Shown here piece by piece: positions 48,536 through 60,428 of a DNA stretch of 64,000 bases; position 1 is the stretch's first letter; each line of letters starts with the position of its first letter. The DNA is taken from NCBI GenBank assembly GCA_024138025.1, contig JAMXBD010000583.1, positions 248,001 to 312,000 on the forward strand, written 5' to 3'. Below the pieces are notes generated by a model that ran no database searches, was not told the DNA's origin, and saw nothing but the letters and a program-made list of their open reading frames with translations. A program made the position numbers and the translations under genes. The DNA is from Combretum micranthum. Lineage: Eukaryota; Streptophyta; Magnoliopsida; Myrtales; Combretaceae.

Positions 48536-49590
48536 GTAACATTATGTTTCAACTGAATCAAACGTTGTTCTTAACCGAATAATTATAAAGGTTTTGATTA
48601 GGCATAATATGAATCATGTAGATGAGGTTGAGTGATTAAAATAGATTTGTCCCTCTCTTTATGAGAAAGATATCTTTGGGTCCCTTGATAAGTGAGATTG
48701 ATAAATGCATAGTCGTGCTCAAATGAATTGATAGTGTCATCAATTTCATTTGTTTTATCAGTTCACTTAGAGATCGAGAAACAACAATATTGAATAACAT
48801 AAGGGTGACATTATCCATGTATTGTATTCAGTTTAGATATCGCGAGATAAAAAAGATGATGACATAAGTTATAAACAGTAAAATCGGATCACCGATCTTC
48901 ATTTGATTTAGGTAAGCATAATGTCTTGCTAGAGGCCTCTTATGATTTGTTTACTGAAACTAGTTTTTAAGTTAAGTGCCAACATCAAATGAACCTACAG
49001 GATCACACACAAAAGAATAAATAAAAAAGGAACATGGATTTAATTTTAAAGTCCAGCAGGAAGAATAAATAAATAAATTATTACTATAAACAATAATTTA
49101 ATTATTTTAAAAAAGTTATTATCATGTCGAACCCTAATAAGATTAGGGGCATTAATGTCAATAGAAAAATAATGACAAATTATAAATAGGAGTGATGGGT
49201 CTCTTTAGAGTTATGACTTTTCACTATCACATTAGACGGCAGAGAAAATCTATAACACTAGCAGAGAGAAAAGCACAAGATAGGAAAAACTCAATTCTTC
49301 TTGATCAATCTAAAAGTGTTCTAGATTGTGCTAGCACGCAAAAGTGATTCTTTTTTTTGTGTGTTTGTTCGTGTGGAATACGTAGAGGGCACAACGAAAT
49401 CAAAGGTGCCTTGTAGATCCAAATTGCAAGCGGTTGATTTTAAATCTCTAGAACGAAGTTGCAAGGTATATTTTTTGGATTCATTCCACTTTGCATCTAA
49501 TTTAATCAAAGCACATGGATTCTGTTTTATGGTTTTTAATTTTCCACTGCAAAATTTTATTTTGAAATTCGCTTGAAACCCTACACCAAC

Positions 49591-50090
49591 TCCTGCCATA
49601 ATGTTTACAGGGAGTTGTAATACTATGTGATGTCTAAGGATCCTTGCCAAAAAGCCTTGAGTTTGTTTTTTATCTCAAAAATTTGTGAGGCATTTTCTAG
49701 ATCTGAATAATTTTCCTTTACTGCATCCCAAATAGCCTTAACCGTCTTAAGGAAAAAATAGGTTCCGCTTATGTGAGGCTCCATCAAGTTGATAAGCCAC
49801 GCCATGAAGAGTGAATTATTGAGCTCCCAATTCACGTTGGCTGCATCTAAGATTTTGGGACGTTGAATCTCGCCATTGATGTAGCCGAGCTTGCCTCTTC
49901 CTTTGATAACTAGTAACACAAATCATGACCATTGAATGAAATTCTTTCCATCCAATTTGTGATTGGTGATCTGTAATGAAGATCCTTCATTGAAGGGCAG
50001 TGCGATCACTGGTGGGGCTAAAGATATACTCTCTTTCTTTGAACTCATATTGGCTGGATGAGAAGAATTGAAGATAAGAAGAAAAAAAAA
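49591..50090 (-). pseudogene. Copia B gag, 5' part
   Basis: MSSKKESISLAPPVIALPFN then LQITNHKLDGKNFIQWS, the UBN2-type gag start, is followed in another frame by VIKGRGKLGYINGEIQRP, ANVNWELNNSLFMAWLINLM and FEIKNKLKAFWQGSLDIT. Beyond a TAG it still reads YYNSL and TLWQEL up to the insertion point of the nested LTR. The rest of gag resumes at 44694. Confidence 0.85.
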
Positions 50091-50122
50091 ATTGGTTGCG
50101 GACCTTGAACGCTCTAATACCA

Positions 50123-50359
50123 TCTTGACAAATGAGGGAATACTTTTTCTATCTTTTATTCACTATCAATGTCATACATTTATACAAGAAGAATGCAAAA
50201 GAAAATGAAACTAATCCTATGAATTAATTACATATTATACAAGTTGATTTGATTGAATCTAAAAAAGGAAAGACAACAATTCAACTAATTAATCTCATAA
50301 ACATACGAAATACAGCTTGTTACACCCTTGATTCTACTAATATTAGACAGATTCTAATA
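50123..50359 (-). repeat. Copia B 5' LTR
   Basis: 237 bp, the same length as its partner. It is adjoined inside by the primer-binding site, which on the plus strand reads GCTCTAATACCA. Confidence 0.92.
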
Positions 50360-52147
50360 GATCCCATTGTTAAAGTTGCTCTATAAACAATGATAAATGT
50401 TGGTATAAGGATGATGATGCAACATACCACATGTCAACTTGACAATTAGAAACCTTACAACCATGTTGCATCGAAGAGGGCTACTTCTTTTCAGATGGTA
50501 GTACCAAGGCAGCTATTGGCTAACTAACGATGATGAAGAACTATGATACCGAATTTTTCTTCCATAAGGAAATAACTATTAGCCGGTTAAGTCAGCTTTT
50601 CTAGGATGATAGCATAAGTGGCTTAAATTACGTGAGCTTTGTTGATGTTCCCTTATCTGATTTACATTCAAGACTAGTGTGTATAACGTCTCTAGTTTGG
50701 GCCATTGGTAGAACACCATCGATATCTGGCATTTCCATGGTAATGCTAATGCAGATCAACCATCATATGTTGGCACACTTTTTTATCATTCCATTCAAGG
50801 CATTATGGAAAAGCAAGATTCTTCAACACGATTTGGAGTCATATACATAGAATGTGTGGTTATTTGAGTGTCATCAACAATGGGCACATGCCTACTAACG
50901 TCTCTTTGGGAGCAAACTTGTACCACGTACAACAATGTTAAAGTATGTATGGTCTTATTAAAATAGATATTGTTAAAATTGATCCACTTCTTTAACCCGA
51001 ATTACATGAATAATAAATTGTTCAAAATTATTCATACTTCTAATCGATCCATGGTCTATACTCTCTTATAGTTCTCCCTTCTCAATTCAGTAATACCTAG
51101 GTTCTAAGGTCTTGGAATAAACTTTTATCCTAAAGAAAGAAGTTAAATAGATTTCAATTGCTTTTAGAAAGTAAAAAGATAGATTTGAAGAGATTACCAT
51201 GTGCATAGGCTAGTGCACAATTGGCTAGGTGGTCGTATAACTCTTAAACAAATTAAACAATTGAGAAACTAGTACACACCAAGTGCACAAGCTTGTGTAC
51301 TTGATCATGAACTTCTAGAAATAAAATTTTAAGCCATAATAAGGTATATGAGCATATACGAGCTCATGCATTGGTCATGAACTTATAGAGTCCTTATTTC
51401 GTTAAGCTACAAAGAGGTACATGATTTGATGCATGAGCTAGTGCATCACTCATGCACTTCCAAAATCTTTACGTTTGACTCACCGAGAGATAGCCGACCT
51501 AATGTATTGGTTTGCAAAAGAGTCATGTACTTCCAAATTGTTTCTTTCATAATATTTTCCTTTGTTTATAGCCCAATTTGTGTTTACACCCTTCTATACC
51601 TATTTATACCACTTCAACACCACAATACATACAAATTTACCCTATTCTAAAGAGACTAATAGAAAGTGATAAAAATTATATCAAAACCGCATTACCTTCT
51701 TAGAACTTTTCGATGTTTCTTCTTTTCAAATTCCCAAATTCTCACTCTTACGGACTTGGCATTTTCCTTAAGAAAAAATTGCTGTCTATACTAAAATGCA
51801 AAGATTTCACTATCCAAGTGTTTATCTTGTCAAAAACATTAAGAAAAGAAGAGAAATTTTTAGTTACCATGGAAAATCCCTTTAGAAATCTTGGAGAATT
51901 GCAACTATTGATTGAAGGAGAAGGAAGAAAGTCTACAAAATGTGGAGGATCAAAATAATAATAATAATAATAAGAAGAAGAAGAAGAGAGGTGGTTACTC
52001 TTTTTAAATTTTTAATTTAATGACCAACTTTCCCTTATTTAAGATTCATGAATTACTTTTTGCTCCTACTTATATTTTATTTATTTAAGTTATTTCTCAT
52101 ATTAAGAAAGAAGTTTTCAAAATTCGGCCATTCTCTACAGGATTACG
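50360..52147. other. AT-rich intergenic DNA right of copia B
   Basis: The first ~100 bases appear to be the other half of the MITE-like repeat split by copia B. Degenerate repeated words such as TGCATTGGTCATGAACTT and GAGCTAGTGCATCACTCATG occur at 51180-51520. A short (AAT/AAG)n run is at 51955-51990. Small open frames (50632-50850, 51426-51958) are unrecognised. Confidence 0.5.
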
Positions 52148-52157
52148 AGCTCTAGTT

Positions 52158-52976
52158 AGTGGTCTCGCGGGTTCGGTTCTAGGTGGAACGGTGACCCGAA
52201 CCGCCAAGTCCGGTTCGCTTTTTATCGGACCTAGAATCACCTTGTCTACTGTATAGGGTGGGTATCAACCAAGGACCCACCGGTTCATGGGTTGGGTCCC
52301 CCAGGTTCGAACTGCACAATTTAAAAAAAAAAAAAAAACTCAACTTACACATATTTCTAAAACAAAAAATTCGGAATCATTCTCTAGAAAATTATGAATA
52401 CATTTGAACATAAACGATACACTTGTTTACTATAATTTAGTACATTTAGGGATGTGAGGGAGATATTATATCTTACCTCACTTACATGTGTTTTGGGAAA
52501 AAAAAACAATGCAAAGTAGAAATAATGTGAAATTTCTTGGTCGCCTCAGAGGTGCCTACGTATCCAAAATCCGGAATCAAACCATCTTAGTTCATGTAAT
52601 TTTTTTTAATTTGTTTTATAAAATCTTTAGTGTGTTTATTAATTTTAATTATTAAATAAGATGTCAATTTTGTTGGCTTTTGTTTTGTAACATGTGAAGA
52701 ATCTCTCCTATTCATTTGCAGGTGGAGAATATGTGATAATGAGATGCATGTGCTATTATGCTATATTGTTTTTTTGCTTTCTTTTTTTTTTTTCTAATCC
52801 TACGGTTCGGACCCGCCGGTTCTAAGTGGGTCCTAGAAGTGGAACCGGCAATGACCCGCCAACCTGGTGGGTTCACTTGCCGGTTCGAAACTGTCCCGCC
52901 AGGGCGGTTCCCTCCCCCAAACCATTGGTGGTGGTCCGAATCGGGTCTCGGTTCAGACCAACCCGGGAAGATGTTT
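52158..52976. mobile_element. GC-rich DNA-transposon relic, ~820 bp
   Basis: Flanked by a perfect 10-bp direct repeat AGCTCTAGTT (52148-52157, 52977-52986). Both ends carry GC-rich GGGTT/AACCC-type sequence in inverted orientation: left GTCTCGCGGGTTCGGTTC, right end complement CTTCCCGGGTTGGTCTGAAC. The middle is AT-rich. Open frames on both strands at the right end (52712-53027) are composition by-products. Superfamily unclear (hAT- or Mutator-like). Confidence 0.5.
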
Positions 52977-52986
52977 AGCTCTAGTT

Positions 52987-54017
52987 CATTCATGGTCCCA
53001 TTTGTCCAAAAATTAATTTTTGCATAACAAAAGTAATTTAATTTCGACTAAGATCACGTTACAATACATATAAGTTAATCTTCTTTATATTGTTTGAGAC
53101 TGAGAAAGTTGAATGAGCCTCGAAAAATCAATTTTATGAAAACCACTTTATTAATATTTTTTTTTTTTTTTTGGGCAGTCACTTTTTTTAATCGAAACTC
53201 TAATATTATATGATCACATGTGTATTCTTATTCTGACCTAGAAAAATGATTTTTCACCCCTACATAAGGCATTTTAAACTGATTTTATAATTTTCCTTTT
53301 TTGTTTCTTCCTTATTTATTGGGTTTTTCTTTTATGAAAGCTATTTTAAACTGATTTCAAAATAAGGCATCCACATGGCTGGGTGGAGGCGGCGACGGTG
53401 GAGGTTGCAGGATTCTTGCAGCTGCATCATATATAGCTTAAAGTACATGGTTTCATGATAAATATAGCATATAGAAAATATTTTGTCTACATCGTACATA
53501 GAAATAAGCTCTAGAAAGTGGGATTGAAATTTGTATTAAATCTATTAATACAAAAAATATATATAGATGATTCAGATCACATATTTGGATCACCAATTTT
53601 TAACAACAACGTCTATTAAGAATGTATATGTATTAAATAAGATTGTATAATAGATTATTGCTAAAAATAATTCCGGACTACACAATGTAAGATAGAGCAA
53701 GTTACAAGTTCCGACCGGATTACGCGCTTTCCGTGCAAATAATGTAGGCTGTTTTGAAAATCTGAAGTCGACGGGAAAATGAAATGATGAAATTATGTCG
53801 ACATTTGGACGGATAATTTAAATAGTCCAACTCTCAATGTTTGTGTCACATCCTATATATGATATACTATTAAAATGCCGACCCTTCAAATACAAGCATT
53901 TTTTTTATCTGTATCCATCGTAATATGAAAAAGGCTGTCCAACTACCGAAAAAAGAATGAGATAAAATTAAAGTCTGATATTTTGCTGAGTTAGAGCTTT
54001 TGAATCGATTAAACCTT
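52987..54017. other. Intergenic DNA
   Basis: AT-rich with a poly(T) run near 53157-53172. No gene recognised. The segment just before 54018 may already be decayed LINE sequence. Confidence 0.45.
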
Positions 54018-54106
54018 TCAAGCCAACTAGGGGTGTTAGACAAGGTGAACCGATTTTCCATATCTCTTCATTTTAACTATGAAAATAACGAGTAGAGTAA
54101 TTACTT

Positions 54107-54135
54107 CTTTTGGGTCAAAAAAAAAAAAAAAAAAC
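54107..54135 (+). mobile_element. 29-bp poly(A) retroposon scrap with 13-bp target duplication
   Basis: CTTTTGGGTC followed by 18 A and one C, flanked by the perfect duplication AGAGTAATTACTT (54094-54106 and 54136-54148). This is the signature of target-primed reverse transcription with extreme 5' truncation. It lies inside the LINE RT, so it postdates the LINE. Confidence 0.85.
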
Positions 54136-54623
54136 AGAGTAATTACTTTGAAGTAGATGTTAAGGAATGGCTGCCTATCAAGCTTCATGGGACACGACTC
54201 TAGTTTTCACATATTCTTTTTGCTGATGATGTTATACCGTTGGATGAAGCAAACATGCAATCGGCTTCAGCAGTACAAGATACTTTGAACCAATTTGCTG
54301 GTTGGTCAAGTTTATTAGTAAACTTTTAAAAGTCAACGATTCTTTTCTCTCCTAATGTCAATAATAATATGAGAAACCAGATAACTCGCTTCCTCAATAT
54401 GAAGGAGGTTCCTTCTTTTGATAGCTACTTGGGCTTCCCTTTGGGCAAAGGGCCAAAAACAAAGAGTAAGGATTTTGCTTTTCTATTAGATAAGATTGAA
54501 AAAAAAAAAAAAAAGGGTTAGATGATCGGAAAAGCAAGCATTTGAGTATGGCTAGGAGAACAGTGTTAATAAAATTTGTCCTCAATTTAGTGTCAATCTA
54601 TTACATGCAAGCTCGTTTCTTGC

Positions 54624-55243
54624 TGTTAAGGTGTAAGTGTGAGTTGGGAAAATCCCACACGAGAAATATGAGACTTATGTAAAAAATTTATAAAAGAAAA
54701 GACTCATTAACCTAATACTTTAGAGTTTTAGATTATAGATGGTGTCAAGCCCATTCATGTATTCCTTCACAAAGCCTGTTTGAAGAATTTCTCCTCGTAA
54801 AGGCTTACTCCTCTCCTAACAATTGGTATTAAAACCGATGGTTAGGCTAGAAAACTCCCATGGTTGGCTCTCCATATGAAAAGAAGAGATGTGTGGTGTG
54901 ACTCGTTTGTAAAACCCATGTATGGTGAGTACATAGGGAGTGGACCACTCATAAAGCGGGTTTATTAGAGTTAATTTGATAAGCTCTTATTGAGAGGAAG
55001 CATGACCTAGCCTATTGTAGAGACTCACACTTGAAGGAGAGATTTTTTAGGGTGCAAGTGTGAGCTTGGGAAAGTCCCATATGAAAAATATGAGACTTAT
55101 GTAAAGAGTTTATAAGAGAGAAGACCCATAAACTAATACCTTAAGGTTTTGGGTTATAGATGGTATCAAGTCCATTTGTGTATTCCTTCACAAAGCTTGT
55201 TTGAAGAATTCCTTCACGTTGAAGGCTTACTCCTGTCCTAACA
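54624..55243 (+). mobile_element. TRIM (terminal-repeat retrotransposon in miniature), 620 bp
   Basis: LTRs 54624-54821 (198 bp) and 55045-55243 (199 bp) run TGTTAAGGTGTAAG to CTCCTAACA and TTTTAGGGTGCAAG to GTCCTAACA. Next to the first LTR is TTGGTATTAAAACCGATGG, close to the initiator tRNA-Met primer site. Before the second is the polypurine tract GAAGGAGAGATT. The 5-bp duplication CTTGC is perfect (54619-54623 and 55244-55248). The 223-bp interior is non-coding. Inserted in the LINE in the same orientation. Confidence 0.95.
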
Positions 55244-56120
55244 CTTGCTAAGTAAAACAATCTTTGCAATGAACAAATTACCAAAAAAGATTTTCTAGTC
55301 AGGAACTCCAACTGCTCCTAAAGTCCAAATCAAGTAGTCTAAAGATCTAGGACAACTAGGTATACAAAATTAGCTTTGAGGAATAGACCATGTGCTTTTA
55401 AATAGCACCTGGCTTTTGTAGTGGTTCCATTATGTGGAGTAAAGTGTGTCAACAAAAATATAAGAAAAGAATTCTATCAGATAAGCTAACCATAAGAATG
55501 AACAATTCACCTTTATGGAAAGAAATCGCAATCGATTTGAATTTTATCCTAAACCAAAGAGTGATGTTACTTGGCAATGGACAAAATATAAATTTTTGGT
55601 TTGATGTATGGAGGACATGCTCTAATTTGACACTTGATCCAGGGTCTTATCCAATATTCTGCTATGAATCTTTCAATAGCAGATTGCTATGTATGAATTC
55701 ACTTGGGATGACAACAAACTTGGATTTTAGATTTCATCTCTTTTGTTAAAGTATTTTGGGCCTTGCAATTTTTTAAGTAATGTAAAGGATCAATTTCTAT
55801 TTCATACGAGTCTAAGGGTTATCCCTAGCCTTATGGATCTATATAAAGCTTTGCACATGATAGACCTTCCAACTGAGGATGTTATTCAACCATCTTTAAA
55901 ATGGTTGTGGGCATCTCGCCATAGCCCTAAATGTAAGTCCCTAATTTCGAAAATTTTGAGTCATGGGTTACAAGTTAGAAGCCGCTTAAACAAAATGTTT
56001 AGTTCGAATTATAAGTGTCCATAATGCTCCTTACAAGAGGAGGATGAACCGAATGCTTTCCAAGACTGTCCTGAGTTAAGATATATATGGGAAAATTTAG
56101 GTATGGAGGATGTTGTTATT

Positions 56121-57000
56121 GAGGGCCTTTGTTTCCAGTTCAATTTCCTTTAAGTTGATTTACATCAAACCTAACTCGATTAACATAAACCCCCAATTAA
56201 GAATTAAAGGAAATTTTGAATTTTAAAAATATTTTGAAAATCGCCACCCTATTAAAGCCGAGAAAAATTAAATTAGGACCAATAAGTAGGTTGATCTTAA
56301 TTTTTTCATTGATATGCAAAAATTGTTTTAAAAAAATCATAAATTACTAAGTCTAAGGGCTATCCTATTAAAACCTAATGATTACCACCATTAAGTTTCC
56401 AATTATAGATTGTTCCCTTAAATATTCTAAATTACATTTCTATGTGATACTTACAAAAATAATCGCCAATTTTATCAAAACTTATAAGATAAGTCAACTA
56501 GATCACATTTCACAAAATATGCAACTAATATCAACATGTAATAAATCAGGTAACAACATTCACATCGAATTTTCAAAAATAATTTTTTTTACAGTTGTTT
56601 GTTAGGTGCATGCATACCTGCTATTTAGGATCACACAATACGTAGTTATTTAAATGAAAATTTTAGTCTATTCGTTATTTTTAGAATTTCAAAAATCTTA
56701 TCTCTTTAAATTCATTAAATTTTGTTAATTTTTGCAAAAATTGATTTTTTTTTTTTTAATATGAACCCCAAATCTATCAACTTAATTTTTAACAATTTAT
56801 GAAAATTGAGTTTTATAAGTGACAAAAAAATCTGAACATCAAATCACATATCCCAACATGCACATTAAGGGTGAATGGGTACATGATGTGTAAGGTATAA
56901 AACATTATCTGTACCTTACCATGTAAGGTATATGGTATTGAATTTCATACTCGAAACCTACATTATGGCTCCTTGTACTCACAATGTACCTTGTATCTTA
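56121..57000. other. AT-rich DNA between the LINE and the LTR-like region
   Basis: No gene recognised; the 75-codon open frame at 56378-56605 has no family similarity I know. Around 56870-57045 are repeated words (GTACATGATGTGTAAGGTA, TGTACCTTGTATCTTATACC) that look like a small MITE without clear ends. Confidence 0.4.
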
Positions 57001-60000
57001 TACCTTGTATCTTGTAAAATCTACAGGGTATATGTAAACTCCTAGATATTACAATAATTTTATGAGTAATTCTTAAGATTGAAATTCAAACCAGAACCCT
57101 AAAAGCTAACCTAGGTCAACAATAAGTTCTAGAGACCCTAAATCCAGCAAGACCGCCTCTAAAACCCTAAACTAATAAAATGAGATAACTTTGAATTATG
57201 GTTCAGAAAAATATTATATAACCTAAAAAGATTATATTCTTCAAAAACTCAGTTGTTTCTAACTCGAACAAGATCAGTTTCTAAATCAAAGCACCGACAC
57301 GCAAAACTTGGCAAAATATCCCGACAAATAATCTAGATTTGTAATGTAATAAGAATTCATAAAAATATCATATACAATTTTTATGGGCCTTAAAAAGGTT
57401 AGATACAGCTCGTTTACGCATATTTTTATTACTACTAGTAATTTATTTGTCTTGTTTACTATTCACTCTATACATTACTATTCATCTATGTTTAGTTTTT
57501 CTTACAAATTATACATCTATTTCTTACATTTACATTTCTAATATTACCTTTTTACATAACTTCTCTTACAATTTATTTACTTTTCTCTTCTAAAATTTAT
57601 TTTTAATATCACTCTCTCCCAAACTAGCACCCCTCTCTCTTCCCTTTATTTATTTTTCTTTTTTATTTATTTAATTAAAGCTAACTTCCCTCCCAATTTT
57701 TCTATAAATACATCATCCCTCCTTTATTCTTTACACATTCATTTCATAAACTATCAAAACTCTTGCAAATTTTTTCTACAATGTCTCTTCTCCTCTTTCT
57801 CTTGCTGTAGGCCATACACCCCTCCATCATTGTGATTTTCACAAATTTTTCTTCATACATCTTCTATCTTAGGTAAACACTAAAACCCCTTCTTTAGATT
57901 CTGTTAACATAATATGAAAAATATGTATGTAGTATTTCCATGTAAAATCCCCATGATGAATATGCTAGAGAATAGAAATATAGAGACAACATATTGTTCA
58001 CGCCATACTTAACTTCATGTTCATATTTATGTTTATATATATTGTTCTGGTTACTAACTTAACCTCTATAGAATAATATGTATATGTAGTATGTATATTT
58101 CTTAGAGCCTAATGCTCACAAATTTAACTTATTATTTAATGCATTTATTTCATTCTCATTATCTATTTTCATGCTAATAAATGAGACTAGACAATTTCTA
58201 GTCTTAAACCTGTCCAATTTCAAGTCAAAACAAAAAGAGACTTGTCTATTCCTAAGTCCTAGGGAGCCTTGAAAATAATCTAAAACTCTTATATTTTCTT
58301 AGTACTTATCTTATTTTATTTATGAGACTGGAGAAACTCAAGTTTTAGAGTCTCGGGGAGCCTTAAAATAAAAGCAAAGACACCAATGATTTTTCTATTA
58401 CTTGATTTTAACTAAAAGACTAGAATTATACAAGTCTCGGGAAGCCTTGATAGAGCCTAAGATTTCTATAATTTATTTTTTTATGATTTCTTTATTTTAT
58501 TTATCATAGTGACTAGAGATAAAATTCAAATCTCGGGGAAGTCTTGATAACGAGGTAAGACTCCTATAATTTTTATTTATGTCCATATCTATTTTCTTCA
58601 TTCTTTATATAATTTTTGTGTTCCTAAATTTTTCTTTATAACATAATAATTCCTAGAGTCTTGCTAATTCATAGTGATGTTGTTATTATGCCAAAAAATG
58701 AAAATTTCCCAAAATATAAAAGTTGTTGATAACATGATAAGGTAGTTTTCTTAACAACATAAATGATTGATAATTCTTTGTCACACAAAATTTTCTAAAA
58801 TTTTATTTTACACTACATGTGATAAAATTTTCCTCATGAGATCAAACTCAAAAACCACCTCTTTTATAGTAATTTCAAATGTTTTTCTTAGACAATACAA
58901 ACACATGTGTTTATGGATGACTAGAATGAGTTATGATGGAAACAAAATATTTATGAACTTAACAGGAAAAATAAGACCATCTTCCTTAAATATATTTCTT
59001 ATTTTCAAGAACCTAAAAATTGGAGTTTTGTTTAACTTAAGAGTAAATTGTTACTAAAACTTTTTTTTTTAACTTCCTCCATGAAGGATTGTTTTACAAA
59101 GTCTTTTCTTTATTTATCTCAAACAAAATCACTAGGATCATGCATACAATATGAGTTAATATCAATATTAAATGATTTTCAAAGAATAGGAGTATCTTAT
59201 GCATCTTATGCATGCCATAAAGTGTCTAAGTGAAGTAAGACTTAGAAAAATATGAAAAACAAATGTTGGAAGGTTTAGGATGAATCTGTACCCCCATATT
59301 TCGACCCTTAAATGTTAAAAATAACCTTCTAAATAGATAGATCTTTTGAAGTAGGTGGAAAACGACTATTAATATGCAAAATTCCGAGTTAAAATAAGCA
59401 ACTTATAGTTGTTTTAAGTTGAAACTCCCATAACGAGAAAATATGACGTTAATAGTAATATAGAGTTAGAAATTTGAATAGGATTTCTATAAAATACTCA
59501 TTCAGGTATTTCCTTTATTTAGGTGATGAGAAGTTTAGACTTTCCTATCCCGAAGACTATTTCGATTAAGACGCACAAATGGCCGAGTGAGTTTATCTCC
59601 TTGTTTTCCATACTTATGTTTGTGCTTGTATTTTAGAAGCACTAGAATTAAGAAAAAGATAAAAGTGGATAAGCATATGAAAATTCATATGGGGAATGAT
59701 TGTGATCATGGTGTTTGTTAAAGTTAATCTAAGTATATCGGAACTTGGATGGTTGATAAATTAATTATTGTCTTTTTATACCATGTTGATATGTTTGCAC
59801 GTATTTCTATGATCACACCAAAGACATTTTATATATACATTGGGAATAAATTAATCAAATTGATCATGCATGTCATGAAGTCAGTTGCATTGCATTCGAT
59901 GTTATACCCTCAGTGGGATAAGAGAATAGTAGTAATGGTTAGTAGTAGCTAGAAAATCTACAAGCTTTTTGTGGCACGTAGTAGCCCGAAAGTCTACAAA

Positions 60001-60428
60001 ACATTATTTTTGAGCTATGCCATATGTGCCTATAACCCTGATCCTAAATGGAGGGCGTAAATCCATTCAAACATGTGGTTTTCGATTGGCCATATGTATT
60101 GCTTGATAACATGTATGTTACATTTCACTTGCTTGTTTAAAATAACTTGTTTGACTTCTCTTGAACGAACACGTTATTTCAAAAATATTCTCACTAAACT
60201 AGTTGCGCTTATACTCCAACAGATTTTTGATATTACAGGTTCACTTGCTCTTGTACTTGAGATCACCTTACACCCGAATAAGACATGACTTTTGGGAAAG
60301 CTTTTGGGGGAATTCTACTTGAAGACTTTAGACTAGATTTCCTTTAAAATATTCAAATTTATGGTTGTCTGTTTTGAGCAAGACTATGATAGGATTATGA
60401 TTTTTGAAGAATTTTATTGGGGAAATGT
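57000..60428 (+). repeat. Diverged chromovirus-type LTR-like region, plus orientation
   Basis: Follows the order of the nested LTR at 45067-48535 read on its minus strand: TTTACTATTCACT / ACTATTCATC words, pyrimidine-rich DNA, a TATA box TCTATAAATACATC (about 57702), AATTCCGAGTTAAAAT (59376), ATGGCCGAGTGAGT (59580), GGAGGGCGTAAATCC (60050). Both ends are uncertain. The small open frames within it show no similarity to known proteins. Confidence 0.5.

Larger units (their letters stand above)
44700..49585 (+). mobile_element. Solo LTR (copia-type, ~1.4 kb) nested in copia B gag, itself interrupted
   Basis: Flanked by a perfect 5-bp duplication CCAAC (44695-44699 and 49586-49590), and gag reads across when it is removed. 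The left end TATTAATGATTG (expected TG changed to TA) and right end GAAACCCTACA give plus orientation. A TATA-like TTATAAATAGG lies near 49182. After taking out the inner insertion (45067-48535) about 1.4 kb remains. There are no internal coding region, primer site or polypurine tract, so it is a solo LTR left by LTR-LTR recombination. The composition and words resemble Angela/Tork-type copia LTRs. Confidence 0.85.
40503..50359 (-). mobile_element. Ty1/copia LTR retrotransposon B, inactive, with nested insertions
   Basis: Coding on the minus strand. LTRs are 40503-40739 (3') and 50123-50359 (5'), each 237 bp, reading TCTTGACAAATGAGGG to GATTCTAATA on the plus strand. The primer site next to the 5' LTR is TGGTATTAGAGC, and the polypurine tract next to the 3' LTR is TTGAGGGGAAG. 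Without the insertion at 44700-49590 the element is about 4.97 kb, normal for copia. gag, protease, integrase, RT and RNase H are all recognisable but carry many stops and frameshifts. It is inserted in a MITE-like repeat. The flanks GAGACC / GATCCC do not give a clear duplication. Confidence 0.93.
54018..56120 (+). pseudogene. LINE (non-LTR retrotransposon) RT remnant, interrupted
   Basis: Plus strand. TRGVRQGEPIFHISSF (usual RGxRQGDPLSP), then HILFADDVIP (usual FADDxxL catalytic box), LNQFAGWSSLLVN, SYLGFPLGKGPKTKSKDFAF and KHLSMARRTVLIKFVLNLVS are the RT palm/thumb of plant L1-type LINEs. After the TRIM (54624-55248) it resumes with SKTIFAMNKLP. At 55432-56024 it has MWSKVCQQKYKKR, VMLLGNGQNINFWFDVW, PSLKWLWASRHSPKCKSLIS and CP-x-C, the zf-RVT region. 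Many stops and frameshifts. The 5' portion (ORF1, endonuclease) and a 3' poly(A) were not identified. Confidence 0.85.

Noticed and set aside
49321..49576. Open frames on both strands at 49321-49650
   Set aside because: They lie in the U5 part of the nested solo LTR and the adjoining gag; no independent coding similarity.
40498..50364. Target-site duplication for copia B
   Set aside because: The flanks GAGACC and GATCCC do not give a clean direct repeat under any boundary choice, so none is claimed.
52712..53027. Overlapping open frames on both strands (93 and 89 codons)
   Set aside because: Both come from the GC-rich end of the 52158-52976 transposon relic; neither resembles a known protein.
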